NCBI GenBank assembly: GCA_019084025.1
Contig: JAHRBI010000002.1
Coordinates: forward strand, 372,001-436,000
From: Burkholderiaceae bacterium DAT-1
GTDB taxonomy: Bacteria; Pseudomonadota; Gammaproteobacteria; Burkholderiales; Chitinimonadaceae
Direction of reading: 5' to 3'
DNA length: 64,000 nt
Positions 56,142-64,000 of the stretch are shown here, one piece after another (positions within the stretch are counted from its first letter, which is position 1; each line of letters begins with the position of its first letter). The notes beneath the pieces were generated by a model that was given only the letters and a program-made list of their open reading frames with translations, did no database searches and was not told the DNA's origin. The translations under genes and the position numbers were made by a program.

Positions 56142-57917
56142 TCAGGATTTGGCAGGACTTGTCAGCGTAGAGGAATCGACACGGATGACGGGATAGACAT
56201 TGAAGCGGTCGTCCCAGGACGGATGGCGGCGCGCAAAAAAGTTCAGGCGGGCTGCCGGGTCTTTGGCAAATGCGGCATCCGTTGCCAGCATCTTCTCGAA
56301 TTCAGTCTTAATCGCCGGATTGCTGGCCAGCATCTCGCGCGCTACATCTTCGGCTACATAGCTTTCCATGTATTCCTTGCGCTCGAAAGCAGTATTGAAC
56401 TCGCCCCATTGCAGCAAGGAGTCCGGTGCATCGGGTTCCAGCAGGTGGATGGCAACGCGTGCCAGCGGCTGGCGAATGGGCACGAACAGACTACCCATCG
56501 CCAGTGTCCGTGGTTCGGCGATCCAGCGACCGGTGGTGCTGATGCGCTGATGACCCTCAAACGATTCGGGCGTGAACTTCACTGTGCTTGCACGCCAGAC
56601 TTCACCCATCAGCTCCAGTGGCCGATTCACTACATGGAACTGCACGCCATGCGCTTTTAGCCGTGCCGCAACGCGTGCCGCATAGGCGGGGGGCACCAGA
56701 TAACCACCCTCCGGTACGCGGACGGAGACATCGGGGACAATGGTGTCACGGAGCGGAACGTGCCAGATTTGCGGTTTGCGATCATCGTAGCGCACCATGA
56801 TCTGGCCGGAGATATCGGACGGCGTACGCGTGTAGGCATAGCCCTTGAAGTCGATCATTCTGCTCTGTTCGGTGGTCTTGTAAGTGAGCGGCATCATCTG
56901 CCCACCCAGGCTGGCGCTGTGCTCATCGGCAGCATGCGCCTGAGTAAGCCATGCATCACCGTGCTCTGCCACTTGGCTCATCACCGACAGGATCGTATTG
57001 CGGGTGATGCGCACGCGGGTGCGATAGTCTTTCCAGGAGTGTGTTTCAACCAGAATGGCAAAACGGTTGCGCAGGGGAATATAGCCGGTCGAGAAGCGAG
57101 GTGGCGGGACGCCATCGGCAAAGCCTGACGCCGGATTGTCCTCATCTTGAAAGGACATATAGAAGGGGAGTGCCATTGACCCCTGTGTGTTCAGTTGGCC
57201 GATGACATTATCGCGAAGAGTTGTGCCACTTGCCCGCATCAGCGCATCGCCCATATGCGAGGGCTCTAGCTGGATGGAGACATCATGCTGGAATTTTGCA
57301 CCATCGGTGACATGCATATCCACATACACCAGCGGATCCCATTCATTGAGCAGCTTCAGCATGGCCTGCATTTCCGGCGCATCGGCTTTCAGGTAATCGC
57401 GGTTCAGGTTGAAATTCTGTGCCGTAGTGCGCCAGCCCATTTCCTCGGGGCCGACCTGATTGGGGCGATTCCAGCGACCAAAGCGCTCATGCCCATCGAT
57501 ATTGAATACCGGCACAAACACGACGACAGCCTTGTCGAGCGCACCCCGCGCGGCAGTGCCGTCCAGCATCTCGCGCAAGGCATAGAAGCCGGCATCCTTG
57601 CCATCGATTTCGCCCGCATGGATGCCACCTTGCAGCAACACCACGGGGATGCCCTGTTGCTTGGCCGCTTCAGGGGTTAGTACCCCGCGCGCCGAGGCGA
57701 CTAAGGCCTTCATGGGTCTACCTTCGGGCGTTTTGCCAAACTCGATGCATTTCACTTTGCCGGAATAATGGGTCGGAAATGCCGAACAGAGATCAATCAC
57801 CTCCTGATAGCGGCCAGTCTGAACAAATCCGCTACGTTCAGCATGGGTAGATAAGTCTGCCGCAAACAGGCTTGTGATGAGGGCGAAAGGCGCAAAGTGG
57901 ATCAGAGCGCGGCGCAT
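56142..57917 (-). CDS. Secreted M14 family zinc carboxypeptidase
   Basis: A 591-residue metallopeptidase with a signal peptide (MRRALIHFAPFALITSLFAA). Zinc ligands are H100 and E103 (GGIHAGEIDGKD) and a second histidine in YVDMHVTD. The catalytic glutamate is in ILVETHSWKDYRTRV. The C-terminal 250 residues are beta-rich and of unknown function. Such large M14 enzymes are usually annotated as carboxypeptidase; the substrate is unknown. The long frame to 58184 adds a stretch without signal-peptide features, so ATG 57917 is chosen. It converges with metE and diverges from the carbonic anhydrase gene. Confidence 0.9.
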   Translation of the reverse strand: MRRALIHFAPFALITSLFAADLSTHAERSGFVQTGRYQEVIDLCSAFPTHYSGKVKCIEFGKTPEGRPMKALVASARGVLTPEAAKQQGIPVVLLQGGIHAGEIDGKDAGFYALREMLDGTAARGALDKAVVVFVPVFNIDGHERFGRWNRPNQVGPEEMGWRTTAQNFNLNRDYLKADAPEMQAMLKLLNEWDPLVYVDMHVTDGAKFQHDVSIQLEPSHMGDALMRASGTTLRDNVIGQLNTQGSMALPFYMSFQDEDNPASGFADGVPPPRFSTGYIPLRNRFAILVETHSWKDYRTRVRITRNTILSVMSQVAEHGDAWLTQAHAADEHSASLGGQMMPLTYKTTEQSRMIDFKGYAYTRTPSDISGQIMVRYDDRKPQIWHVPLRDTIVPDVSVRVPEGGYLVPPAYAARVAARLKAHGVQFHVVNRPLELMGEVWRASTVKFTPESFEGHQRISTTGRWIAEPRTLAMGSLFVPIRQPLARVAIHLLEPDAPDSLLQWGEFNTAFERKEYMESYVAEDVAREMLASNPAIKTEFEKMLATDAAFAKDPAARLNFFARRHPSWDDRFNVYPVIRVDSSTLTSPAKS

Positions 57918-58131
57918 GGTGCTTTTCCTTTTGATAGACGCGTGAGCCGATACAAGCAGGCGCAGCAGTCTAGCCGAGTGGGTTGAGGGTGGAACAGTGA
58001 CGGCGTAAGGGTTTTGGGCGAGTGTTGTATAAAACAATGCAAGATTTGAGTATGTTGAAATGCGTAAACGGACTTGCATCCCATCAGGATGAAGGTACAC
58101 TCGCGCCGTCTTGATTATCCGGAGCACGTGC

Positions 58132-58776
58132 ATGCCATTGGACCATCTGTTGGCGAATAATCGTGAGTGGGCTCGCAAAGTCAACGAACGGGACCCGGTT
58201 TTCTTCGAGCAACTCGCTCAGCAACAAGCGCCTGAATATATGTGGATCGGCTGTGCCGACAGTCGAGTACCTGCAAACGAGCTGATCAATCTGATGCCGG
58301 GCGAAGTGTTCGTGCATCGCAATGTGGCCAATCTGATTGTTCACTCGGATCTGAACTGTCTGTCTACGTTGCAGTTTGCCGTTGATATGCTGAAGGTCAA
58401 GCATGTGATTGTCTGCGGCCATTATGGCTGTGGCGGTGTGCGCGCAGCGCTGACCGAAACCCGTGTGGGACTGGCCGATAACTGGCTGCGCCATATACAG
58501 GATATTCATCGCGCACATTTCCGCAAAATCGAGCAAATGCCGCCAGAGATTCGTGCGGATAAGCTGTGTGAGCTGAACGTGATTGAACAGGTGGTGAATG
58601 CCAGCCGTACCACCGTGGTGGAAGATGCGTGGGCGCGCGGTCAGGCCGTGACCGTGCATGGATGGGTGTACAGCTTGCAAAATGGCCTGCTGCAAGATCT
58701 GCAGGTATCCATGGAGAGCCGTGATTCGTTGATTGATACCTATCACGACGCACTCAAACGCTGGATGGTGGTGTAG
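58132..58776 (+). CDS. can: Beta-class carbonic anhydrase
   Basis: A 214-residue cytosolic zinc enzyme that hydrates CO2 to bicarbonate. Zinc ligands are C41 (IGCADSRVP), H97 and C100 (VCGHYGCGG). The Asp-Arg dyad is in ADSR. The family segment PGEVFVHRNVANLI follows. GGAG eight bases before ATG 58132 decides the start over an upstream in-frame ATG at 58111. The length and GWVYSLQNGLLQDL end match E. coli Can. Confidence 0.96.
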   Translation: MPLDHLLANNREWARKVNERDPVFFEQLAQQQAPEYMWIGCADSRVPANELINLMPGEVFVHRNVANLIVHSDLNCLSTLQFAVDMLKVKHVIVCGHYGCGGVRAALTETRVGLADNWLRHIQDIHRAHFRKIEQMPPEIRADKLCELNVIEQVVNASRTTVVEDAWARGQAVTVHGWVYSLQNGLLQDLQVSMESRDSLIDTYHDALKRWMVV

Positions 58777-58867
58777 TCGCAGCAGACCACTGATCGCCCA
58801 TTGCGCGTGAGGCGGTGACGGCGTTAGTCTGTTGCCGCAATCACGAGAACGCAAGCGGAGGCGATCA

Positions 58868-59716
58868 ATGAAACTGGGTGAAGAATGGCAGGTCTGGTTG
58901 CAGGACAACCTGAACCGGGGATGCACGCATCAGGCAATTTTCAAAGCCATGACCGGGGCTGGGGTCGATGAATCGGCTGCCCGTCAGTTTATGCAGTCCG
59001 CCATTCCGGATCTGGATATACTGGCCTCCATTGCCCCTGATCCTCTAAATTCGCTTGAATATCGTTACGATCCGATGCCGATTCCTGATGTAAACCGGCT
59101 GGATGTCGGGGATCGTACCGTCTCTGTGGCCATGCGCTGCGAATTACCGCAGGTTATTGTATTCGATGGCGTGCTGACCGATGATGAGTGCGATGAAATC
59201 ATTGCCCGCTCGCGTGCCAAGCTGACGCGCTCGGCGATTGTTGATCCGGCCACTGGTGCGTTTGAGGTCATTGACGATCGCAGTAGTGAAGGCACCTATT
59301 TCAATCGCTGCGAAGATGCCTTTATTACGCGAATCGATACGCGTATTGCCCGGCTGATGCACTGGCCCCTGGAGAATGGCGAAGGGTTACAAATCCTGCG
59401 CTATGGTGTGGGGGCAGAGTATAAGCCTCACTTCGACTACTTCCCGCCCAGCGATCCCGGCAGTGCCACCCATTTGGCGCACGGCGGCCAGCGGGTGGCG
59501 ACACTGGTGCTCTATCTGAACGATGTGGAAGCCGGTGGCGCAACGATTTTCCCTGAAGCCGGTCTTTCCGTCATGCCTCGCAAGGGCAGTGCTGTCTATT
59601 TTCGATATCTCAACGGCCAGGGGCAGCTCGATCCCTTATCCCTGCATGGTGGCGCACCCGTTGTTGCCGGTGAAAAGTGGATCATGACCAAATGGATGCG
59701 TGAGCGCGCCTATTGA
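58868..59716 (+). CDS. 2OG-Fe(II) oxygenase, prolyl 4-hydroxylase-like
   Basis: A 282-residue iron and 2-oxoglutarate-dependent oxygenase. The iron ligands H188 and D190 (YKPHFDYFPP) and H260 (LDPLSLHGG) and the oxoglutarate-binding K270 (GEKWIMTKW) are all present, in the P4Hc arrangement. ATIFPEAGLSVMPRKGSAVYF is typical of bacterial P4H domains. The N-terminal 90 residues (QVWLQDNLNRGCTHQAIFKAMTGAGVDESAA) form a helical extension often found in proteobacterial members. Substrate is unknown; EF-Tu or other prolyl targets have been reported for relatives. GGAG precedes ATG 58868. Confidence 0.9.
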   Translation: MKLGEEWQVWLQDNLNRGCTHQAIFKAMTGAGVDESAARQFMQSAIPDLDILASIAPDPLNSLEYRYDPMPIPDVNRLDVGDRTVSVAMRCELPQVIVFDGVLTDDECDEIIARSRAKLTRSAIVDPATGAFEVIDDRSSEGTYFNRCEDAFITRIDTRIARLMHWPLENGEGLQILRYGVGAEYKPHFDYFPPSDPGSATHLAHGGQRVATLVLYLNDVEAGGATIFPEAGLSVMPRKGSAVYFRYLNGQGQLDPLSLHGGAPVVAGEKWIMTKWMRERAY

Positions 59717-59758
59717 GTCGCTTTTGTCGCCAGACCGGCATGCGGTGCCAATCGACAT

Positions 59759-60193
59759 TTATCCCTGCGAATGGACATGGCAAGCGCACGCCTCACCATG
59801 CGCCGCAGCCACCAGTTCGGCCATGATGCCGCACGCGTGATCGGCATGATTGCTGTCGCATCGTGATCGCAGTCGAATCAGTTGCTGTTCCAGTGCATGC
59901 ATACTGGCCAGTCGCGCCCGAACTCTTACCAAATGCGCATCAATCAGTGAATCGATATCACTGAAATCTGGTGACGGGACATCCAGTGTCGTCAGCAGTT
60001 TGCCAATGTCTTCGAGTGATATATCCAGCGACCGGCAATGGCGAATGAAAGACAGCCTTTCCAAATGCTGCTGCCCGTAGATCCGGTAGCCGTTTGACAA
60101 ACGACTGGGTGGCGGGAGCAACCCTGCCGTTTCATAAAAGCGGATGGTCTCGCGATCTACGCCCGTGGCGGCGGCAAGCTCACCGGTTTTCAT
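59759..60193 (-). CDS. MerR family regulator, Cd/Pb-responsive type
   Basis: A 144-residue regulator. The winged-helix N-terminus reads MKTGELAAATGVDRETIRFYETAGLLPPPSRLSNGYRIYG. A long dimerisation helix follows, and the C-terminus carries C112 (RSRCDSNHAD), C121 (HACGIM) and a CACHVH tail. This spacing is that of CadR/PbrR-type sensors of Cd(II) or Pb(II). Such regulators normally adjoin a P-type ATPase or a czc-like gene, and none is here. The start overlaps the last 14 bases of the upstream EamA gene on the same strand, so both are on one message. The start could also serve autoregulation. Confidence 0.9.
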   Translation of the reverse strand: MKTGELAAATGVDRETIRFYETAGLLPPPSRLSNGYRIYGQQHLERLSFIRHCRSLDISLEDIGKLLTTLDVPSPDFSDIDSLIDAHLVRVRARLASMHALEQQLIRLRSRCDSNHADHACGIMAELVAAAHGEACACHVHSQG

Positions 60194-61115
60194 GCGTTGG
60201 TGTCCACGTTAAGTGTTTGCCGAGCAGCGGGATGCGAGCCAGTAAAACCGGGTCGCCCATCATGACGATATTGCCAATGACGGCCAGTGCAATGCCTGCA
60301 ACTGTACTCCATTGCCAATGAAAGCCCTCAAAAAAGCCAGACAAAATCAGGGCAATGATGGGTATCACGATGGAGACATATACGGCTTGGCCTGCACCAA
60401 TCCGTCCCATCAGCGTCAGGTAGGCGGCAAAAGCGATAATCGAGCCGAAAACTGCCAGGTAGAGCAATGAGGCGATGTACTCCGGACGCCAGTCGAAGAC
60501 GAGTGGATTGCCTTTGGCGACTGAAATGATCAGGGCGCCAATGCCCCCCGTGATCATACCAATGGACATACTTGGCAGCAGCGGGATGCCATGATTGCGG
60601 TTGCGCTGCGCCAGCATATTGGCCGACGATGCCACGAGCGCGGCCAGCACTGCGAGCATGGCTCCCCACAGCACATCCCGGTCAGCGCGAACGGTGGCGA
60701 GCTCGGGCATGAAGACCAGCACAATGCCCGTAATACCAAGTGCGCCGCCAAGCATTGAGCGAAGTTCGATCGGGCGGCCAAAACATAGGCGCATCCCGAT
60801 CAGGTTAAAAATCACCATCACGGAATTGAGCACCGCTACTAATCCCGATGCAATGTGCCGTTCACTTTCATAGATCAGCATATAGCTGGTCATGAACATC
60901 AGCAGTCCCTGCATAACACTCCATTTGATGTGATCCGCTGACAGTTTCAGGGAATGTCCGCGGAAGACGCACCAGGTTCCGAGTAGCAACCCGGCCACAA
61001 TAAAGCGGTAGCCTACGGATGCCGTGACTGACACCACACCAAATTGAAAGGTAATGACAAGCCAGGTGGAGCCCCAAATCAGTGTTGAGGCTAGATAAAG
61101 GACAAAATTGGGCAT
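60180..61115 (-). CDS. EamA / DMT superfamily transporter
   Basis: A 311-residue inner-membrane protein with ten predicted membrane segments in two EamA repeats (PNFVLYLASTLIWGSTWLVITFQFG in the first, DVLWGAMLAVLAALVASSANMLAQR opening the second). Substrates of the family are amino acids, nucleotide sugars or drugs; here unknown. ATG 61115 has AGGAG seven bases before it, and is chosen over GTG 61139. The coupled MerR gene hints at regulation by a metal or thiol stress, but that is inference. Confidence 0.9.
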   Translation of the reverse strand: MPNFVLYLASTLIWGSTWLVITFQFGVVSVTASVGYRFIVAGLLLGTWCVFRGHSLKLSADHIKWSVMQGLLMFMTSYMLIYESERHIASGLVAVLNSVMVIFNLIGMRLCFGRPIELRSMLGGALGITGIVLVFMPELATVRADRDVLWGAMLAVLAALVASSANMLAQRNRNHGIPLLPSMSIGMITGGIGALIISVAKGNPLVFDWRPEYIASLLYLAVFGSIIAFAAYLTLMGRIGAGQAVYVSIVIPIIALILSGFFEGFHWQWSTVAGIALAVIGNIVMMGDPVLLARIPLLGKHLTWTPTHENR

Positions 61116-61180
61116 GTGGGCTCCTGTGCGAGTGCACATTTTAGCCCGAGACAGGGGGGAGCAGGGGGCAGACGAAGACC

Positions 61181-62239
61181 TTATTTCTGCAGGATATTTT
61201 CAGTGGCGCGCATGATCAATTTATTGCCCCCCGTTGCCATGGCATCGCTTAAGGCCTGTTCGAGGAATGCTAATACTTCTTGCTCGTTCGGTGTGCTCAG
61301 GGTGTAGTCAATGGTCACGCACCCGACACTGGCATGCAGATCAATCAAAGTGGCATCACTGGTGAAAGGGGCGCCGCGGATCTCGTTGATCAATTTGGAG
61401 AGCCGGATACACACACCTTCACGCTCGATATCTGGCAGGATAATCAGAAATTCGTCGTTACCATAGCGTCCGATGGTGTCAAATTGGCGCACACAGGATT
61501 TGACCCGCCGCACAAAGTCGAACAGTACCAGATCGCTCGCCTGATGCCCCACTTGCTGGTTAACCCGTGCAAACTGGTCGATGTCGAGTAAGGCGACAGC
61601 CATCCGAGATTTATTATGAAATGCTCGGGATAGTTCGCGTTTAAGTAATTCAAGAATCGCCTCGCGGTGCCAGATGTTCAGGAGTGGATCGAGCTGCGTA
61701 AGCCGTTTTGATTGATCCAGTTCCTGAATCAGGGATTGCTGCACCCCGGACAAATCCCGGTTCAGAAAGGCGAGTTCAACCCAGGCACCCAAATCCTGCA
61801 GGCTCTGGTACTCGTCTGGTGTGAGCTGCCGAGGTTGATCATCGATAATACACAAAGTGCCAATCCGGTAACCCTCGTGATTTTTGAGCGGGCATCCTGC
61901 GTAGAAACGGATAAAAGGTGCACCAAGTACGAGTGGGTTATCGCGAAAGCGCGCATCCTGCAATGCATCGGGCACCACCAGCAAACTGTCGCTCAAAATG
62001 GCGTGGCCGCAGAAAGAAATATCGCGGGAGGTCGACCTGCAGGTCAGACCAATGCAGGATTTAAACCATTGCTGATCGGTATCCACTAGCGAAATCAGTA
62101 CAATGGGGGTTTTGAATAGCTTCTGTGCGATACGCGTGATGCGATCAAAACATGGCTCGTCTGGCGAGGCCAGTAACTGCATCCGTTGCAGGGAGGCCAG
62201 TCGATCTGCTTCGTTATCGGGCAGGGTAGGGACTTGCAT
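61181..62239 (-). CDS. GAF-GGDEF protein with altered signature motif
   Basis: A 352-residue protein. Residues 15-155 form a GAF domain (RITRIAQKLFKTPIVLISLVDTDQQWFKSCIG, then RFYAGCPLKNHEGYRIGTLCIID). Residues 185-345 form a GGDEF domain with LLDIDQFARVNQQVGHQASD. The signature is G260-N-D-E-F instead of GG(D/E)EF. The inhibitory RxxD site (R251-QFD254) is intact, five residues ahead. An N for the second G could weaken diguanylate cyclase activity or leave a c-di-GMP receptor. ATG 62239 is used; TTG 62263 is also in frame and neither has a good ribosome binding site. Confidence 0.88.
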   Translation of the reverse strand: MQVPTLPDNEADRLASLQRMQLLASPDEPCFDRITRIAQKLFKTPIVLISLVDTDQQWFKSCIGLTCRSTSRDISFCGHAILSDSLLVVPDALQDARFRDNPLVLGAPFIRFYAGCPLKNHEGYRIGTLCIIDDQPRQLTPDEYQSLQDLGAWVELAFLNRDLSGVQQSLIQELDQSKRLTQLDPLLNIWHREAILELLKRELSRAFHNKSRMAVALLDIDQFARVNQQVGHQASDLVLFDFVRRVKSCVRQFDTIGRYGNDEFLIILPDIEREGVCIRLSKLINEIRGAPFTSDATLIDLHASVGCVTIDYTLSTPNEQEVLAFLEQALSDAMATGGNKLIMRATENILQK

Positions 62240-62344
62240 CGCGAATGGTGAAATGGATGGCAACGATTCTGATATAGATCATCGCGGCGTAAAGTGATCT
62301 GTCAGATGACGAATGACAAGGAAAGATAGGTAGAGTCAAATGAC

Positions 62345-62371
62345 AAAAGCCCGATCAGATGATCGGGCTTT
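62345..62371 (-). terminator. Terminator of the tRNA operon
   Basis: AAAGCCCGATCA and TGATCGGGCTTT (62346-62357, 62360-62371) are a perfect inverted repeat. On the minus strand the T run continues as TTTTGTCATTTG. It follows tRNA-Cys by 12 bases. Confidence 0.85.
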
Positions 62372-62382
62372 CAATATACCTT

Positions 62383-62456
62383 TGGAGGCGCGAGCCGGAG
62401 TCGAACCGACCTACACGGATTTGCAATCCGGTGCATAACCGCTTTGCTATCGCGCC
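62383..62456 (-). tRNA. tRNA-Cys (GCA)
   Basis: The 74-base cloverleaf on the minus strand starts GGCGCGATAGC and ends CGCGCCTCCA, with acceptor pairs GGCGCG/CGCGCC. The anticodon GCA lies in GGATTGCAAATCC. CCA is encoded. It is the last gene of the four-tRNA operon. Confidence 0.95.
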
Positions 62457-62511
62457 CCGTCCACATTGCTGTGTTCGGAGAGTCTGGTTGACGCATCAAC
62501 CAGATAAAATA

Positions 62512-62587
62512 TGGAGCGGGATAAGAGGCTCGAACTCTCGACCTATACCTTGGCAAGGTATCGCTCTACCAACTGAGCTAATCCCGC
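62512..62587 (-). tRNA. tRNA-Gly (GCC), copy 3 in transcription order
   Basis: The 76-base cloverleaf starts GCGGGATTAGCTCAGTTGG and ends ATCCCGCTCCA. The anticodon GCC lies in ACCTTGCCAAGGT. CCA is encoded. The sequence is identical to the two upstream copies. Confidence 0.95.
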
Positions 62588-62624
62588 ATGGCGACGAATT
62601 CGATGGCTTGATAAAGCAGGGTGA

Positions 62625-62700
62625 TGGAGCGGGATAAGAGGCTCGAACTCTCGACCTATACCTTGGCAAGGTATCGCTCTACCAACTGAGCTAATCCCGC
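62625..62700 (-). tRNA. tRNA-Gly (GCC), copy 2
   Basis: Same 76-base sequence as the neighbouring copies: acceptor GCGGGAT/ATCCCGC, anticodon GCC, encoded CCA. The spacers to the next copies are 37 and 43 bases and unrelated in sequence. Confidence 0.95.
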
Positions 62701-62743
62701 ATCACGTTACTTCATCTTGCACATCAAACGACTTAAAAGGGTT

Positions 62744-62819
62744 TGGAGCGGGATAAGAGGCTCGAACTCTCGACCTATACCTTGGCAAGGTATCGCTCTA
62801 CCAACTGAGCTAATCCCGC
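62744..62819 (-). tRNA. tRNA-Gly (GCC), copy 1
   Basis: First tRNA of the operon, identical to copies 2 and 3. It starts 39 bases downstream of the consensus -10 box. Confidence 0.95.
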
Positions 62820-62857
62820 ATTCCGCTTTCGCGTCGTCTTCGTTGCGAAGAGCGGCT

Positions 62858-62885
62858 ATTATAGGGAGCCTAAAATTTCTGTCAA
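62858..62885 (-). promoter_or_regulatory. Consensus promoter of the tRNA operon
   Basis: On the minus strand TTGACA (62885-62880), a 16-base spacer and TATAAT (62863-62858) match the sigma-70 consensus at all twelve positions. A GC-rich GAGCGGC-like discriminator follows and an A+T-rich block lies upstream, as in strong stable-RNA promoters. Confidence 0.9.
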
Positions 62886-63084
62886 GCGTTTTGTGATGAT
62901 TTTTTTACGCGAACATCTGGCCGTTTGGCGTAAATACTAGTCAGAACAAGGCTTTTTTGGTATTTTTCCATTTGTCGCGAAGTCAGGCGGGGATTCCGCC
63001 TGCGACACGAAAAGTTTGCTTGCGTTGTTTGCGGGCCCTGTCAGTCGCTGAGAGCAGCGGCATCTGTTGTGTGGAGGAACTCCC

Positions 63085-64000
63085 ATGAGCCAGCGTGTGG
63101 TTACGCTTGCGCATTACTATACTGCGCCCGAAGTCCAGCAAATGGCCGACAAAGTCGGTGATAGCCTGGAACTCTCCCTGTTCGCCAAAGAATGTGAAGC
63201 CGATGTGATTGTATTCGCCGGTGTTCGCTTCATGGCCGAAACAGCCAAAATTCTCAATCCGCATGCCAAAGTAGTGCTGCCAGATACAAACTCGACCTGT
63301 TCGCTGGTGACCCAGACGGATGTCAAGCGTCTGGCTGCATGGCGCGAGAAGCATGCTGATTATGTGCACGTGTCCTATATCAATTCGTCCGCCGAACATA
63401 AGGCGCTGTCCGACTGGATAGTCACCAGTCGCAATGTAGACGACATCATTGCGTCGCTGTATGCCGAAGGCAAGAAGGTGTGCTTTTCGCCGGATCGCAA
63501 TATGGGCGCCTACCTGAACTACCAGTACGGCTACGATATGCCACTGTGGAGTGCAGTGTGCGAAGTGCATGACAAGTTCAACGAAGCAGCGCTGAACGAG
63601 GCCTTTGCAGGTATCGAGGGCACTTACTACCTGATCGCCCATCCGGAAAGCCCGCTGCCCGTGCTGAAGCGCGCCGATTATGTGGGTTCTACCTCGGGCA
63701 TGCTCAACTGGGTGAAGCAATTCGACCGCGAGCCGGATGCGACGATTCTGGTCGCCACCGAAGAAGGCATCCTGTACAACATGGGTCTGGCTCGTCCTGA
63801 TCTGAAGATTCGTCAGGCACCAATCTACGCAGGTTGCCAGTGCAATCAATGCCCCTATATGCGCATGAACACCGTGGATGCTGTCAAGGCGGCGCAACAG
63901 GGCGGTGGTATTGTGATCGATTACCTGACGGATGCACAGATGGATGCAGCCCGTCTGCCGATCGAGCGCATGCTGGCGTTCAGTCAGGCGCAAATGGCAG
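63085..64000 (+). CDS. nadA: Quinolinate synthase, cut by the right window edge
   Basis: An open frame from ATG 63085 to the edge (305 residues seen). The enzyme condenses iminoaspartate with dihydroxyacetone phosphate to quinolinate, the NAD precursor, and carries a [4Fe-4S] cluster. Family features are AHYYTAPEVQQMADKVGDSL, VRFMAETAKILNP, and cluster-type cysteines C72 (TNSTCSLV), C159 (WSAVCEVH) and the C251-x-C-x-x-C cluster (GCQCNQCPYMRMNT). GGAGG nine bases before the ATG supports the start. The last 40 or so residues lie outside. It diverges from the tRNA operon. Confidence 0.93.
   Translation, partial: MSQRVVTLAHYYTAPEVQQMADKVGDSLELSLFAKECEADVIVFAGVRFMAETAKILNPHAKVVLPDTNSTCSLVTQTDVKRLAAWREKHADYVHVSYINSSAEHKALSDWIVTSRNVDDIIASLYAEGKKVCFSPDRNMGAYLNYQYGYDMPLWSAVCEVHDKFNEAALNEAFAGIEGTYYLIAHPESPLPVLKRADYVGSTSGMLNWVKQFDREPDATILVATEEGILYNMGLARPDLKIRQAPIYAGCQCNQCPYMRMNTVDAVKAAQQGGGIVIDYLTDAQMDAARLPIERMLAFSQAQMA

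Noticed and set aside
62512-62819. Three 76-base direct repeats considered as a CRISPR-like array
   Set aside because: Each repeat folds as tRNA-Gly with an encoded CCA; the spacers differ in length and no cas genes exist.
62983-63993. A 336-codon minus-strand frame near the right edge
   Set aside because: It is antisense to nadA, which has a good ribosome binding site and all cluster cysteines.

Overview
The window is a chromosomal segment of a Gram-negative betaproteobacterium, most likely Neisseriales-like (Chromobacterium/Chitinibacter type). This is a judgement from gene content and order, not from a database search: the D-Ala-D-Ala carboxypeptidase / D-amino-acid aminotransferase / ybeD / lipB / lipA block, a MutT-TenI fusion behind a DUF815 ATPase, gltBD, argJ, metE, an RND pump and nadA. 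The host genes are moderately GC rich. Several islets (the DUF805 gene, the 12.2 kb membrane protein and above all the cargo of the transposon) are visibly richer in A+T.

Layout. 0-2.7 kb: the end of a radical SAM gene, two small proteins that resemble orphan immunity proteins, a DUF488 protein, a SnoaL-like secreted protein and a DUF4156 lipoprotein. 2.8-7.2 kb: an RND permease followed by its periplasmic adaptor, with no outer-membrane factor. 7.3-12.9 kb: a CBS protein, an acyl-CoA thioesterase with operator-like sites, a secreted S9 peptidase, an HD-GYP protein with a zinc ribbon, a possible dispersed repeat and a membrane protein. 13-20.8 kb: gltBD (minus strand) and argJ (plus strand), separated by a 670-base intergenic region with large nested palindromes. 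20.9-29 kb: DUF805, DUF815, Nudix-TenI, dacC, GNAT, D-amino-acid aminotransferase, ybeD, lipB and lipA.

28,962-41,807 is a Tn7-like transposon of about 12.8 kb. Its core is tnsA-tnsB-tnsC-tniQ on the minus strand. Both ends can be read: TGT, five bases, then a 20-bp TnsB-type site, with a second site inside the right end. A 579-residue protein, possibly a remote TnsE, starts at the opposite end. The cargo is a protein with two GHKL ATPase modules, translationally coupled to a response-regulator protein with a HEPN-type R-x4-H motif, plus a solitary C5 DNA methyltransferase and a DUF5677-like protein. The kinase/REC-HEPN pair looks like a signalling-controlled defence or abortive-infection module and is the most interesting part of the window. 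The element sits 12 bp behind the lipA stop codon. The terminator that probably served lipA now lies just beyond the right end.

41.9-62.3 kb: an aromatic/aspartate aminotransferase, a two-gene ABC exporter, an RluA-type pseudouridine synthase, an OPT transporter, a ketopantoate-reductase-like enzyme, two small proteins, an S41 peptidase with a partner periplasmic protein, metE with MetR-type sites, an M14 carboxypeptidase, a beta-carbonic anhydrase, a prolyl 4-hydroxylase-like enzyme, a MerR regulator coupled to an EamA transporter, and a GAF-GGDEF protein with an altered signature motif. 62.4-64 kb: a tRNA operon (three identical tRNA-Gly(GCC), then tRNA-Cys) with a consensus promoter, followed by nadA, which runs off the right edge.
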